Under the pieces are notes generated by a model, which had not been told where the DNA came from, made no database searches, and saw only the letters and a list, made by a program, of their open reading frames with translations. Shown here in pieces: positions 29,915 through 38,292 of a stretch of 64,000 nt of DNA (within the stretch, counting starts at the first letter, position 1; each line of letters opens with the position of its first letter). The DNA comes from Burkholderia cepacia (GTDB lineage: Bacteria > Pseudomonadota > Gammaproteobacteria > Burkholderiales > Burkholderiaceae): the NCBI RefSeq assembly GCF_001718835.1, contig NZ_CP013443.1:2294001-2358000 (forward strand). Direction: 5' to 3'. Both the position numbers and the translations under genes were made by a program.

Positions 29915-29990
29915 TGGCGTCCCCTAGGGGATTCGAACCCCTGTACTCACCGTGAAAGGGTGATGTCCTAGGCCTCTAGACGAAGGGGAC
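29915..29990 (-). tRNA. tRNA-Glu(TTC), copy 1
   Basis: 76-base tRNA with encoded CCA. Acceptor GTCCCCT/AGGGGAC, anticodon loop CTTTCAC with anticodon TTC. Lies 73 bases upstream of tRNA-Asp copy 1 on the same strand. Confidence 0.97.
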
Positions 29991-30016
29991 AACGTACTGC
30001 TTACACCTTTAATGCA

Positions 30017-30052
30017 AAAGCCCGTTCAAAAAACGTTCCTTGAACGGGCTTC
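30017..30052 (-). terminator. Terminator behind tRNA-Asp copy 2
   Basis: Hairpin AAGCCCGTTCAA...TTGAACGGGCTT with TTTTGC following on the minus strand. Confidence 0.75.
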
Positions 30053-30056
30053 GTTC

Positions 30057-30133
30057 TGGCGGAGCGGACGGGGCTCGAACCCGCGACCCCCGGCGTGACA
30101 GGCCGGTATTCTAACCAACTGAACTACCGCTCC
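30057..30133 (-). tRNA. tRNA-Asp(GTC), copy 2
   Basis: 77 bases with CCA. Nearly identical to copy 1; visible differences are in the T arm (GGGCTCG versus GGACTCG on the plus strand) and the D-loop side (CCAACTG versus CCGACTG). Confidence 0.97.
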
Positions 30134-30213
30134 AGCTTTCTTCACCCTGGCCCGCAGACGTCATTGACACTCTGCAAACCTTGCGGCACTTCCAACGAAA
30201 CGCCGCTGAATCC

Positions 30214-30289
30214 TGGCGTCCCCTAGGGGATTCGAACCCCTGTACTCACCGTGAAAGGGTGATGTCCTAGGCCTCTAGACGAAGGGGAC
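30214..30289 (-). tRNA. tRNA-Glu(TTC), copy 2
   Basis: 76 bases with CCA and anticodon TTC; identical to copy 1 as far as can be read. Confidence 0.97.
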
Positions 30290-30313
30290 AACGTACTGCT
30301 TACATCTTTAATA

Positions 30314-30348
30314 CAAAAGCCCGCTCAAAAACGTCTTGAACGGGCTTC
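30314..30348 (-). terminator. Terminator behind tRNA-Asp copy 3
   Basis: Hairpin AAGCCCG-TTCAAG...CTTGAA/GAGCGGGCTTTTG on the minus strand with a short T run. Confidence 0.7.
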
Positions 30349-30352
30349 GTTC

Positions 30353-30429
30353 TGGCGGAGCGGACGGGACTCGAACCCGCGACCCCCGGCGTGACAGGCC
30401 GGTATTCTAACCGACTGAACTACCGCTCC
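30353..30429 (-). tRNA. tRNA-Asp(GTC), copy 3
   Basis: 77 bases with CCA and anticodon GTC; matches copy 1. Confidence 0.97.
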
Positions 30430-30508
30430 AGCTTTCTTACCCAACCCGCAGGACGTCGGTTACGTTCCTGCAAGCCTTGCGACACTTCTACGAAACGCCG
30501 CTGAATCC

Positions 30509-30584
30509 TGGCGTCCCCTAGGGGATTCGAACCCCTGTACTCACCGTGAAAGGGTGATGTCCTAGGCCTCTAGACGAAGGGGAC
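30509..30584 (-). tRNA. tRNA-Glu(TTC), copy 3
   Basis: 76 bases with CCA and anticodon TTC. First Glu of the series downstream of tRNA-Ala on the minus strand. Confidence 0.97.
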
Positions 30585-30721
30585 AAAATCTTTTCAGACC
30601 TGTCTGACTTTCGCTATTCACTTTTCAATCAACAGCGAAGGCCGAAATTCTAACTGCTTTGAATCATTTTGTGAAGCATTTTTTAACTACCCTGCTTCGC
30701 GAATCGATTGGTTTGTTCTGA

Positions 30722-30797
<76 letters not shown>

Positions 30798-30914
30798 TTG
30801 CAGAACAGAAATGAGATTATATGGAGCTACTTTGAACTTGTAAATACCCTTTTTGCGATTGGAGCGAAATTTTTTGCGAAGCCGCCGATCGACGGCTTCG
30901 CGAATGCTCGAACC

Positions 30915-32324
30915 TCAGGCCAGTGCGGCCTCGATGCGCGACACCACGACATCGCGACCGAACAGGACGAGCACCGCGTCGATCGACGGCGTGTGCGTCG
31001 TCCCCGCCACCAGCAGGCGCACCGGCATCGCGAGCTGCGGCATCTTCAGCTTGTGCGTGCCGAGCGTCGCCTTCAGCACGGCCGAGATCGCCTCCTTGCT
31101 CCACTCGACCGTCTTCAGCGCCGCCGCGAGTTCGGCCAGCGCCGGACGCACCGTATCGGTCACGTGCTGCGCAAGCGCGTCGGCATCCGGTGCCGGCACA
31201 CGATAGAACATCGCAGCGCCTTCCGCGATCTCCTTGACCGTCGTCGCGCGATCCTTCATCAGCCCGACCACGGCATCGAGCGCCGGGCCCGTCGCGATCG
31301 CCGCATCGTCGACGCCGAGCGCCTCGAAGAACGGCTTCGACAGCACGGCGAGACGCGCGTTGTCCGCTTCCTTGATGTAATGCGCGTTCAGCCAGCTCAG
31401 CTTGCTGTGGTCGTACTGCGCGGGCGACTTGCCGAGATGCTCGAGATCGAACCACTCGACGAACTGCTCGCGCGAGAAAATCTCGGCATCACCGTGCGAC
31501 CAGCCGAGGCGCGCGAGATAGTTGACGACCGCTTCGGGCAGGAAACCCGCGTCGCGATACGCCATCACGCTCATCGCGCCATGCCGCTTGCTCATCTTCT
31601 CGCCCTGCTCGTTCAGCACGGTCGGCAGGTGCGCGTAGACGGGCGCCTCGCCGCCGAGCGCATTCAGGATGTTGATCTGGCGCGGCGTGTTGTTCACGTG
31701 GTCGTCGCCACGGATCACGTGCGTGATGCCCATGTCCATGTCGTCCACCACCACGCAGAAGTTGTAGATCGGCGTGCCGTCCGGGCGCGCGATCACGAGG
31801 TCGTCGAGTTCCTCGTTCGAAATCTCGACACGCCCCTTCACCGCGTCATCCCACACGACCGTGCCCGTCAGCGGATTGCGGAAACGCAGCACCGGCTTCA
31901 CGCCGGCCGGCGGCTCCGGCAGCACCTTGCCGGGCTCCGGACGCCACGTGCCGTCGTAGCGCGGCTTCAGGCCGGCCTCGCGCTGGCGTTCGCGCAGCGC
32001 GTCGAGCTCCTCGGCCGACATGTAGCACGGGTATGCAAGCCCCTTCTCCAGCATCTGCGCGAGCACCTCGCGATAACGGTCCATCCGCTGCATCTGGTAG
32101 ATCGGGCCTTCGTCGAAATCCAGGCCGAGCCATTGCATCCCTTCGAGGATCGCGTCGACCGCTTCCTGCGACGAGCGCTCGACGTCGGTATCCTCGATGC
32201 GCAGCACGAACGTGCCCTTCATCTTGCGGGCGAACGCCCACGGATAGAGCGCGGAGCGGATGTTGCCGAGGTGGATGAAGCCGGTGGGACTCGGCGCGAA
32301 GCGGGTACGGACAGGACGGGTCAT
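30915..32324 (-). CDS. gltX: Glutamyl-tRNA synthetase
   Basis: 469 residues, class I synthetase. The HIGH-type motif is FAPSPTGFIHLGNIRSALY near the N-terminus and the KMSKS-type motif is KMSKRHG. It charges tRNA-Glu with glutamate. The ATG at 32324 gives MTRPVRTRFAPSPTG, the family start; an open extension upstream is unconserved. The three tRNA-Glu genes lie 0.3-1 kb downstream on the same strand. One GltX of this length is expected to be the discriminating form (inference). Confidence 0.96.
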   Translation of the reverse strand: MTRPVRTRFAPSPTGFIHLGNIRSALYPWAFARKMKGTFVLRIEDTDVERSSQEAVDAILEGMQWLGLDFDEGPIYQMQRMDRYREVLAQMLEKGLAYPCYMSAEELDALRERQREAGLKPRYDGTWRPEPGKVLPEPPAGVKPVLRFRNPLTGTVVWDDAVKGRVEISNEELDDLVIARPDGTPIYNFCVVVDDMDMGITHVIRGDDHVNNTPRQINILNALGGEAPVYAHLPTVLNEQGEKMSKRHGAMSVMAYRDAGFLPEAVVNYLARLGWSHGDAEIFSREQFVEWFDLEHLGKSPAQYDHSKLSWLNAHYIKEADNARLAVLSKPFFEALGVDDAAIATGPALDAVVGLMKDRATTVKEIAEGAAMFYRVPAPDADALAQHVTDTVRPALAELAAALKTVEWSKEAISAVLKATLGTHKLKMPQLAMPVRLLVAGTTHTPSIDAVLVLFGRDVVVSRIEAALA

Positions 32325-32599
32325 AAACGGTAACTCGAACGCCTGGGGCGCATGAATGATTCGACGCGGGATCGACGGCGGCAGCCCGGACAAGAACGGG
32401 GCCGGCCGCGCCCGGAACGGGAAAGAAGCCGGAATTATACTCGCGCCGGACATCGCGCCAAGCGCGCCGCTTGCTTTATGATGTGCGCGCCGCGGCCGCC
32501 TTGCCGGCGCCGTGCCGGCCGCGCGGCACCCGTCGCGCCGCCCCGACCTACCGACGCAGCGGGCCCGTCGCCCGCTGCCCGACGCTGGAGAACCATTCG

Positions 32600-33541
32600 A
32601 TGTCGTCCCCTCGCCTGTCGCGCCGTCACTTCACGATCGCCGCCGCATCCGCCAGCCTCGCCGCCTGCACGTCGCCCGGCGGCAAGAGCCGCCCCGACAA
32701 CGCCTCCGCAGCCCAGTCGCACGACAAGCCGGTGAAGATCGGCATCGCGCTCGGCGGCGGCGCCGCACGCGGTTTCTCGCACATCGGCGTGCTGAAGGCG
32801 CTCGAGGCGCGCGGCATCCCGGTCGAAATCGTCGCGGGCACGAGCGCGGGCTCGGTGGTGGGCGCACTGTATGCGTCGGGCATGAGCGCCCTGCAGATCA
32901 ACAAGATCGCGCTCGACATGGATCAGGCGGCAATCAGCGACTGGGCGCTGCCGTTCCGTTCGCGCGGGCTGCTGCAAGGCGTGGCGCTGCAGAACTTCCT
33001 GAACAAGACGCTCAACAACCGGCCGATCGAGAAGATGGCGAAGCCGCTCGGCATCGTCGCGACCGATCTGCAGAACGGCCAGCCGATCCTGTTTCAGCAG
33101 GGCAACACGGGGCTCGCGGTGCGCGCATCGTGCAGCGTGCCGTCGGTGTTCGAACCGGTGAAGATCGGCAACCGCGAATATGTCGACGGCGGCCTCGTGA
33201 GCCCCGTGCCCGCATCGTACGCGCGCAAGATGGGCGCGAGCTTCGTGATCGCGGTCGACATCTCGTCCCGGCCGGACGGCGCGGCGACCAACAACCCGAT
33301 CGAGATGTTGCTGCAGACGTTCACGATCATGGGCCAGACGATCAAGACCTACGAACTCGACAAGTACGCGGACGTCGTGATCCGCCCGAACCTCGCGGCC
33401 ATGGGCGGCAGCGACTTCAACCAGCGCAACGCGGCGATCCTGGCGGGCGAGGAAGCCGTCGCGCGCATCATGCCTGAACTGCAGCGCAAGCTCGCGGCAG
33501 CGCGCACCGGGACCGCCGCGACTGCCGCGACCGCCACATAA
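32600..33541 (+). CDS. Patatin-like phospholipase, RssA-type lipoprotein
   Basis: 313 residues. The N-terminus has twin arginines (SRRHFTIAAA, residues 7-16) and a lipobox SLAAC with Cys23, suggesting a lipoprotein possibly exported by Tat. The patatin domain follows: oxyanion loop LGGGAARGFSH (about 51-61), nucleophile elbow GTSAG (Ser82) and the catalytic Asp in VDGGL. Family members hydrolyse lipid acyl esters. Most RssA homologues are cytoplasmic, so the export signal is of note. Ends convergent with the NlpC/P60 gene, separated by a bidirectional terminator. Confidence 0.88.
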   Translation: MSSPRLSRRHFTIAAASASLAACTSPGGKSRPDNASAAQSHDKPVKIGIALGGGAARGFSHIGVLKALEARGIPVEIVAGTSAGSVVGALYASGMSALQINKIALDMDQAAISDWALPFRSRGLLQGVALQNFLNKTLNNRPIEKMAKPLGIVATDLQNGQPILFQQGNTGLAVRASCSVPSVFEPVKIGNREYVDGGLVSPVPASYARKMGASFVIAVDISSRPDGAATNNPIEMLLQTFTIMGQTIKTYELDKYADVVIRPNLAAMGGSDFNQRNAAILAGEEAVARIMPELQRKLAAARTGTAATAATAT

Positions 33542-33571
33542 GGCAGCGCCAGGCGTCGACTGCCCCAAAAC

Positions 33572-33607
33572 AAAAAACCCTGCCGCCTTTCGGTGACAGG
33601 GTTTTTT
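33572..33607. terminator. Bidirectional terminator between patatin and NlpC/P60 genes
   Basis: AAAAAACCCTG...CAGGGTTTTTT inverted repeat with A run on one side and T run on the other, between two convergent genes. Confidence 0.9.
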
Positions 33608-33629
33608 CGATCCGGCTGTCGGGGAACGC

Positions 33630-34307
33630 TCAGTTGTTGCCGTTCGCCGAATCGTCGCCAATCGTCGCGCGCACGCGCTGACGCAGATCTTCCGGCTTCA
33701 TCGGGAACTCCGACTCGAGCCGGCGCGCGCCGGTGAAACGCTTTTCCCAGTAGCCGCTATCGAGATCGTCGACACGGATGGTGCTGCCCGTCGACGGCGA
33801 GTGCACGAACTTGTTGTCGCCGATGTAGATGCCGACGTGCGAGAACGTGCGGCGCATCGTGTTGAAGAACACGAGATCGCCCGGCTTGAGGTTGCTCATA
33901 CTCACCTTCTCGCCGACGCGGCTCATCTCTTCCGCACGACGCGGCAGCGACATGCCGAGGGTGTCCTGGAACACGTAGCGCACGAAGCCGCTGCAGTCGA
34001 GGCCCGAATCCGGCGAATTGCCGCCCCAGCGATAGCGCACGCCGATCATGTTCAGCGCGCCGACGACCACGTCGCCCGCCTTGCCGGCCATGCCGGCGAG
34101 GAACGACTTCGCGCCGCCGCCCGACGACGGCTGCGCGCTGGTCTGCTGGAGGGAGGCATTCGACGCGTTCTGCGTCGAATTCGTGACATTCTGGTTAAAA
34201 CTGCTGACTTCGTCGGCGAACGCGCCGGGTGCTGCTGCGAACAGGGCGCCGATGAACAGCCCGGCGATGGTGCGCGCGCATGCCTGGGTCAGGGATCGAT
34301 GCTGCAT
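33630..34307 (-). CDS. NlpC/P60 family peptidoglycan endopeptidase
   Basis: 225 residues. A Sec signal peptide (residues 1-31, cleavage near AFA-DE) is followed by a Ser/Gln/Asn-rich segment and a C40 peptidase domain: catalytic Cys105 in DCSGFVRY, His in HVGIYIGD and a third polar residue in FVHSPS. It cleaves peptide cross-links in the periplasm. It has its own consensus promoter, so expression is probably constitutive sigma-70. Downstream of yejF but transcriptionally separable. Confidence 0.92.
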   Translation of the reverse strand: MQHRSLTQACARTIAGLFIGALFAAAPGAFADEVSSFNQNVTNSTQNASNASLQQTSAQPSSGGGAKSFLAGMAGKAGDVVVGALNMIGVRYRWGGNSPDSGLDCSGFVRYVFQDTLGMSLPRRAEEMSRVGEKVSMSNLKPGDLVFFNTMRRTFSHVGIYIGDNKFVHSPSTGSTIRVDDLDSGYWEKRFTGARRLESEFPMKPEDLRQRVRATIGDDSANGNN

Positions 34308-34359
34308 TGGTCGATGGAATTTGCTTAAAAATCAGCTGATTGGCGGAAAATTTCGGTCG

Positions 34360-34388
34360 ATACTAGCCAGCGCGTAATCGTTTGTCAA
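34360..34388 (-). promoter_or_regulatory. Sigma-70-type promoter for the NlpC/P60 gene
   Basis: On the minus strand TTGACA (34383-34388), a 17-base spacer and TAGTAT (34360-34365), 53 bases upstream of the ATG, in locally AT-rich DNA. Close to consensus. Confidence 0.75.
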
Positions 34389-34435
34389 AACAAATTAATA
34401 AATACAATCGAGATGATCAGACCATTGGCGGCCTA

Positions 34436-36058
34436 TCACGCTTTCCAGACCGCTTTCAACAGCTTTTGTGTGTAAGGATGTGACGGTCTGGTGAAGATGT
34501 CGGCCACCTCCCCCGACTCGACGACGGCCCCGCCCTGCATCACCGCGACGCGGTGCGCCATCGCCCCGATCACCTCCAGGTCATGGCTGATGAATACATA
34601 GCCGAGGTTGTATTTCTGTTGCAAATTCGCGAGCAGCTTGAGCACCTGCTGCTGAATCGACACGTCGAGCGCGGACGTCGGCTCGTCGAGGATCAGGATG
34701 CGCGGTTCCAGCACCAGCGCGCGCGCGATCGCGATCCGCTGGCGCTGCCCGCCCGAGAATTCGTGCGGATAACGGTGCAGCACCGTGCGGTCGAGGCCGA
34801 CTTCGCGCAGCACCGCGAGCGACTTCGCGCGACGCGCATCGGGCGTCATGTCCGGGCGATGCAGTTCGAGCCCCTCGCCGACGATCCGCTCGATCGTGTG
34901 ACGCGGGGAAAGCGAACTGAACGGATCCTGAAAGACCACCTGCATGTTCGAGCGCAGTGCGGTCTGTTCGCGGCCGCGATAGGTCGACAGCGCGCGTCCC
35001 TGGAATTCGATCGTGCCGCCGGCCGTCTTTTGCAGCCCGAGCAGCGCCATCGCGAGCGTCGACTTCCCGGATCCCGATTCACCGACGATGCCGAGCGTCT
35101 CGCCCTGCCGCACCGACACCGACACATCCGCGACGGCCGTCACGGGTACCGAGCCGAACCAGCCCGCGATGCCCGGCCGCTTGCGCGCGAACTGCACGCT
35201 CACGTGGCGGGCATCGAGCACGACGGGCGCAATCGGCATCACCGGCGCGACCGCGCGTTGCGGCCGGCTGTTCAGCAGCCGCTGCGTATACGGATGCTCG
35301 GGTTCCGCGAAGATCCGCTCGACCGGCCCGCTCTCGACGAGCCGGCCGCGCTCCATCACCGCGACGCGATCCGCGAAGTGCCGCACGAGATTCAGGTCGT
35401 GCGTGATCAGCAGGATCGCCATCCCGCGCGTTGCCGCTTCCTCGCGCTGCAACTCCAGCAGCAGATCGACGATCTGCGCGCGGATCGTCACGTCGAGCGC
35501 GGTGGTCGGCTCGTCGGCCAGCAGCAGGCGCGGCCGGCAGGCGAGCGCCATCGCGATCATCGCGCGCTGTCGCTGGCCGCCCGACAACTGGTGCGGATAG
35601 CTGTCGACACGCTTCTCCGGCTCCGCGATGCCCGTGCGTGCAAGCAGAGCGATCGCGCGCTTGCGCGCCTCGACCGCCGATACGCCGTCGTGCAGCACGA
35701 TCGTCTCGCCGATCTGCACGCCGATCGTATACAGCGGGTTGAGCGCCGTCATCGGTTCCTGGAAGATCATCGCGATGTCCGAGCCGCGCAGCCCGCGCAT
35801 CTCGCGCTCGCTCTTGCCAGCCAGGTCCTGCCCCGCGAAGCGGATCGCGCCGCTCACGTCGGCGTCGCGCAGCAGCCGCAGGATCGACAGCGCGGTCACG
35901 CTCTTGCCGGAGCCCGATTCGCCGACCAGCGCGACACGTTCGCCGCGGCCGATCTCGAGCGTCACGTCGTCCACCGCGACCGTGTCGCCGAAGCGCACAT
36001 GCAGATGCTCGAGCGCCAGCAGCGGCTCATGCTGCGTCGATACGACCGGTTCGCTCAT
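34436..36058 (-). CDS. yejF: Peptide ABC transporter, fused dual ATPase
   Basis: 540 residues with two complete ATP-binding domains in one chain, the YejF layout. Domain 1: Walker A GESGSGKSVTA and signature LSGGQRQR; domain 2: GESGSGKSTLA and FSGGQRQR, each followed by DEPT(T/S)ALDV. It powers the importer formed with YejB/YejE for oligopeptides and, in enterobacteria, microcin C. The ATG at 36058 overlaps the yejE stop (ATGA). Last gene of yejABEF. Confidence 0.93.
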   Translation of the reverse strand: MSEPVVSTQHEPLLALEHLHVRFGDTVAVDDVTLEIGRGERVALVGESGSGKSVTALSILRLLRDADVSGAIRFAGQDLAGKSEREMRGLRGSDIAMIFQEPMTALNPLYTIGVQIGETIVLHDGVSAVEARKRAIALLARTGIAEPEKRVDSYPHQLSGGQRQRAMIAMALACRPRLLLADEPTTALDVTIRAQIVDLLLELQREEAATRGMAILLITHDLNLVRHFADRVAVMERGRLVESGPVERIFAEPEHPYTQRLLNSRPQRAVAPVMPIAPVVLDARHVSVQFARKRPGIAGWFGSVPVTAVADVSVSVRQGETLGIVGESGSGKSTLAMALLGLQKTAGGTIEFQGRALSTYRGREQTALRSNMQVVFQDPFSSLSPRHTIERIVGEGLELHRPDMTPDARRAKSLAVLREVGLDRTVLHRYPHEFSGGQRQRIAIARALVLEPRILILDEPTSALDVSIQQQVLKLLANLQQKYNLGYVFISHDLEVIGAMAHRVAVMQGGAVVESGEVADIFTRPSHPYTQKLLKAVWKA

Positions 36059-37152
36059 CGCTGGCCTCCCGCCGCGCGCACCGAATCGGCGATCCGCGTA
36101 TCGAGTGCGTTGCGCAGCGCGTCGCCCATGAAGGTCAGCAGCAGCAGCGTCGTGACCAGCACCCCGAAGGTCGACAACGAGATCCACCATGCGTCGAGGT
36201 TGCCTTTGCCCTGCGCGAGCAGCTCGCCGAGGCTCGGGGTCGGCGGCGGCACGCCGAGCCCGAGGAAATCGAGGCTCGTGAGCGCGAGGATCGAGCCGCT
36301 CATCCGGAACGGCAGGAACGTGATCACCGGCGTGAGGCTGTTCGGCAGCACATGGCGCCAGATGATCTGCCAGTTCGTGAGCCCCATCGCGCGCGCCGCG
36401 CGCACGTAGTCCTGCGTGCGGTTGCGCAGGAATTCGGCGCGCACGTAGTCGGCGAGCCCGATCCAGCCGAACAGCGACAGCAGCACGATCAGCAGCAGGA
36501 AACTCGGCTCGAAGATCGACGCGAAGATGATCAGCAGGTACAGCTCGGGCAGCGAACTCCAGATCTCGATCAGGCGCTGCCCGACGATGTCGATGCGCCC
36601 GCCGAAGAAGCCCTGCACGGCGCCCGCGGCGATCCCGAGCAGCGTGCCGATCACGGTCAGGATCAGCCCGAACTCGACCGACACGCGGAACCCGTACACG
36701 AGCCGGGCGAGCAGGTCGCGCCCCTGCGCGTCGGTGCCGAGCCAGTTCGCGCGCGACGGCGGCGCGGGGTTCGGCACGTCCGAGAAGTAGTTCAGCGTGT
36801 CGTAGTAATAACGGTTCGGCGGGTAGACGACGAAGTTGCCGGGCGCCTCGAGCCGCTTGCGCACGTACGGATCGAGATAGTCGGCCGGTGTCGGGAAATC
36901 GCCGCCGAAGGTCGTCTCCGGATACGCATGGAACAGCGGGAAATAATACTGGCCGTCGTAGCGCACGACGAGCGGCTTGTCGTTCGACCAAAGCGGCGCC
37001 GCGAGGCTCGCGGCGAACGCGACGACGAAGATCACGAAGCTCCAGTAGCCGAGGCGCTGCTGCCTGAAGCGCTGCCATACGCGGCGCGCGGGAGACGGCG
37101 ACACGCGGGCGCGCGCCGCGTCGACGCGGGACGACACGACGGCCCGGTTCAT
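36055..37152 (-). CDS. yejE: Peptide ABC transporter permease
   Basis: 365 residues with five to six transmembrane helices. The EAA loop is RAARAMGLTNWQIIWRHVLPN. A long periplasmic segment after the first helix (about residues 60-130, rich in Tyr and Pro) distinguishes YejE from other OppC-type permeases. Overlaps yejF at the stop. Confidence 0.93.
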   Translation of the reverse strand: MNRAVVSSRVDAARARVSPSPARRVWQRFRQQRLGYWSFVIFVVAFAASLAAPLWSNDKPLVVRYDGQYYFPLFHAYPETTFGGDFPTPADYLDPYVRKRLEAPGNFVVYPPNRYYYDTLNYFSDVPNPAPPSRANWLGTDAQGRDLLARLVYGFRVSVEFGLILTVIGTLLGIAAGAVQGFFGGRIDIVGQRLIEIWSSLPELYLLIIFASIFEPSFLLLIVLLSLFGWIGLADYVRAEFLRNRTQDYVRAARAMGLTNWQIIWRHVLPNSLTPVITFLPFRMSGSILALTSLDFLGLGVPPPTPSLGELLAQGKGNLDAWWISLSTFGVLVTTLLLLTFMGDALRNALDTRIADSVRAAGGQR

Positions 37153-37200
37153 CGCGCACCTCGCCCGGTGACGCCGGGCATGCAGACGGACGGTTTCATG

Positions 37201-38244
37201 TCAGCGCTCCAGGGTGTCGAATTGAATGCGCGGATCGACCCACACATAGCAGAGATCGGAGATCAGCTTGGTCGCAAGGCCGATCAGCGTGAACAGGTAC
37301 AGCGTGCCGAGCACGACCGGATAGTCGCGCCGCACGACCGATTCGTACGACAGCAGCCCGAGGCCGTCGAGCGAGAACAGCGTCTCGATCAGCAGGCTGC
37401 CCGTGAAGAACGCGCCGATGAACGCGGCCGGGAAGCCGACGATCAGCGGCAGCATCGCGTTGCGGAACACGTGCTTCCACAGCACGTTGCGCTCGGAGAG
37501 CCCCTTCGCGCGCGCGGTCAGCACGTATTGCCGGCGGATCTGGTCGAGGAACGCATTCTTCGTGAGCATCGTGACGACCGCGAAGCTGCCGACGACCGAC
37601 GCCGTGATCGGCAGCGCGATGTGCCACAGGTAGTCGAGCACCTTGCCGACGAGCGACAGCTGGGCGAAGTTGTCCGATGTGAGCCCGCGCAACGGGAAAA
37701 GCTGCCAGAACGAGCCGCCGCCGAACAGCACGAGCAGCAGCACGCCGAGCACGAAGCCCGGAATCGCATAACCGACGAGCACGACAAGGCTCGTCGCGAC
37801 GTCGAACGGCGAACCGTTGCGCACGGCCTTCGCGATGCCGAGCGGCACCGAGATCAGGTACGTGAGGAAGAACGTCCACAGCCCGATGCTGATCGACACG
37901 GGCAGCTTCTGCACGACCAGCGACCACACGCTCTGGTGGCGGAAATAGCTGTCGCCGAGATCGAAGCGCGCGAAACGCTTCAGCATCAGCCAGTAGCGTT
38001 CGAGCGGCGGTTTGTCGAAACCGTACAGCGCCTTGAGCTGCGCGAGCTGCTGCGCGTCGACGCCGGTGTGCGCGCGCATCCCGAACGGCACCGCGCCCTG
38101 CTCCGTCGCGCCCTTGCGCAGTTCCTGCACGGCCTGCTCGACGGGGCCGCCCGGCACGAACTGGATCACCGCGAACGTGAGCGTCAGCACGCCGATGAGC
38201 GTCGGGATCATCAGCAGCAGGCGTTTGAGGATGTAGCTCCACAT
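37201..38244 (-). CDS. yejB: Peptide ABC transporter permease
   Basis: 347 residues, OppB-type permease starting MWSYILKRLLLMIPTLIGVL with six helices and the EAA segment TARAKGLSERNVLWKHVFRN. Pairs with YejE. It ends 48 bases before yejE and starts 48 bases after yejA, so the operon reads A-B-E-F on the minus strand. Confidence 0.93.
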   Translation of the reverse strand: MWSYILKRLLLMIPTLIGVLTLTFAVIQFVPGGPVEQAVQELRKGATEQGAVPFGMRAHTGVDAQQLAQLKALYGFDKPPLERYWLMLKRFARFDLGDSYFRHQSVWSLVVQKLPVSISIGLWTFFLTYLISVPLGIAKAVRNGSPFDVATSLVVLVGYAIPGFVLGVLLLVLFGGGSFWQLFPLRGLTSDNFAQLSLVGKVLDYLWHIALPITASVVGSFAVVTMLTKNAFLDQIRRQYVLTARAKGLSERNVLWKHVFRNAMLPLIVGFPAAFIGAFFTGSLLIETLFSLDGLGLLSYESVVRRDYPVVLGTLYLFTLIGLATKLISDLCYVWVDPRIQFDTLER

Positions 38245-38292
38245 AGGTGTCGACTCGTGATCTGTGGCCGGTTGAACGAAGGCCGGCGCGGC

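Larger units (their letters stand above)
29765..30584 (-). repeat. Three tandem tRNA-Glu/tRNA-Asp units
   Basis: Three direct repeats of about 295 bases, each with tRNA-Glu, a 67-79-base spacer, tRNA-Asp and a terminator. Not only the tRNAs but also the spacers (for example the ACGTACTGCTTACA.CTTTAAT stretch downstream-flanking the Glu genes) are conserved, which points to recent tandem duplication or gene conversion. Confidence 0.9.

Noticed and set aside
29496..29955. Frames covering the tRNA array and its terminators
   Set aside because: They run through tRNA genes and hairpins; no coding support.
29765..30584. CRISPR-like array
   Set aside because: The repeated units are tRNA-Glu and tRNA-Asp genes with terminators, about 295 bases apart, not short repeats with unique spacers.
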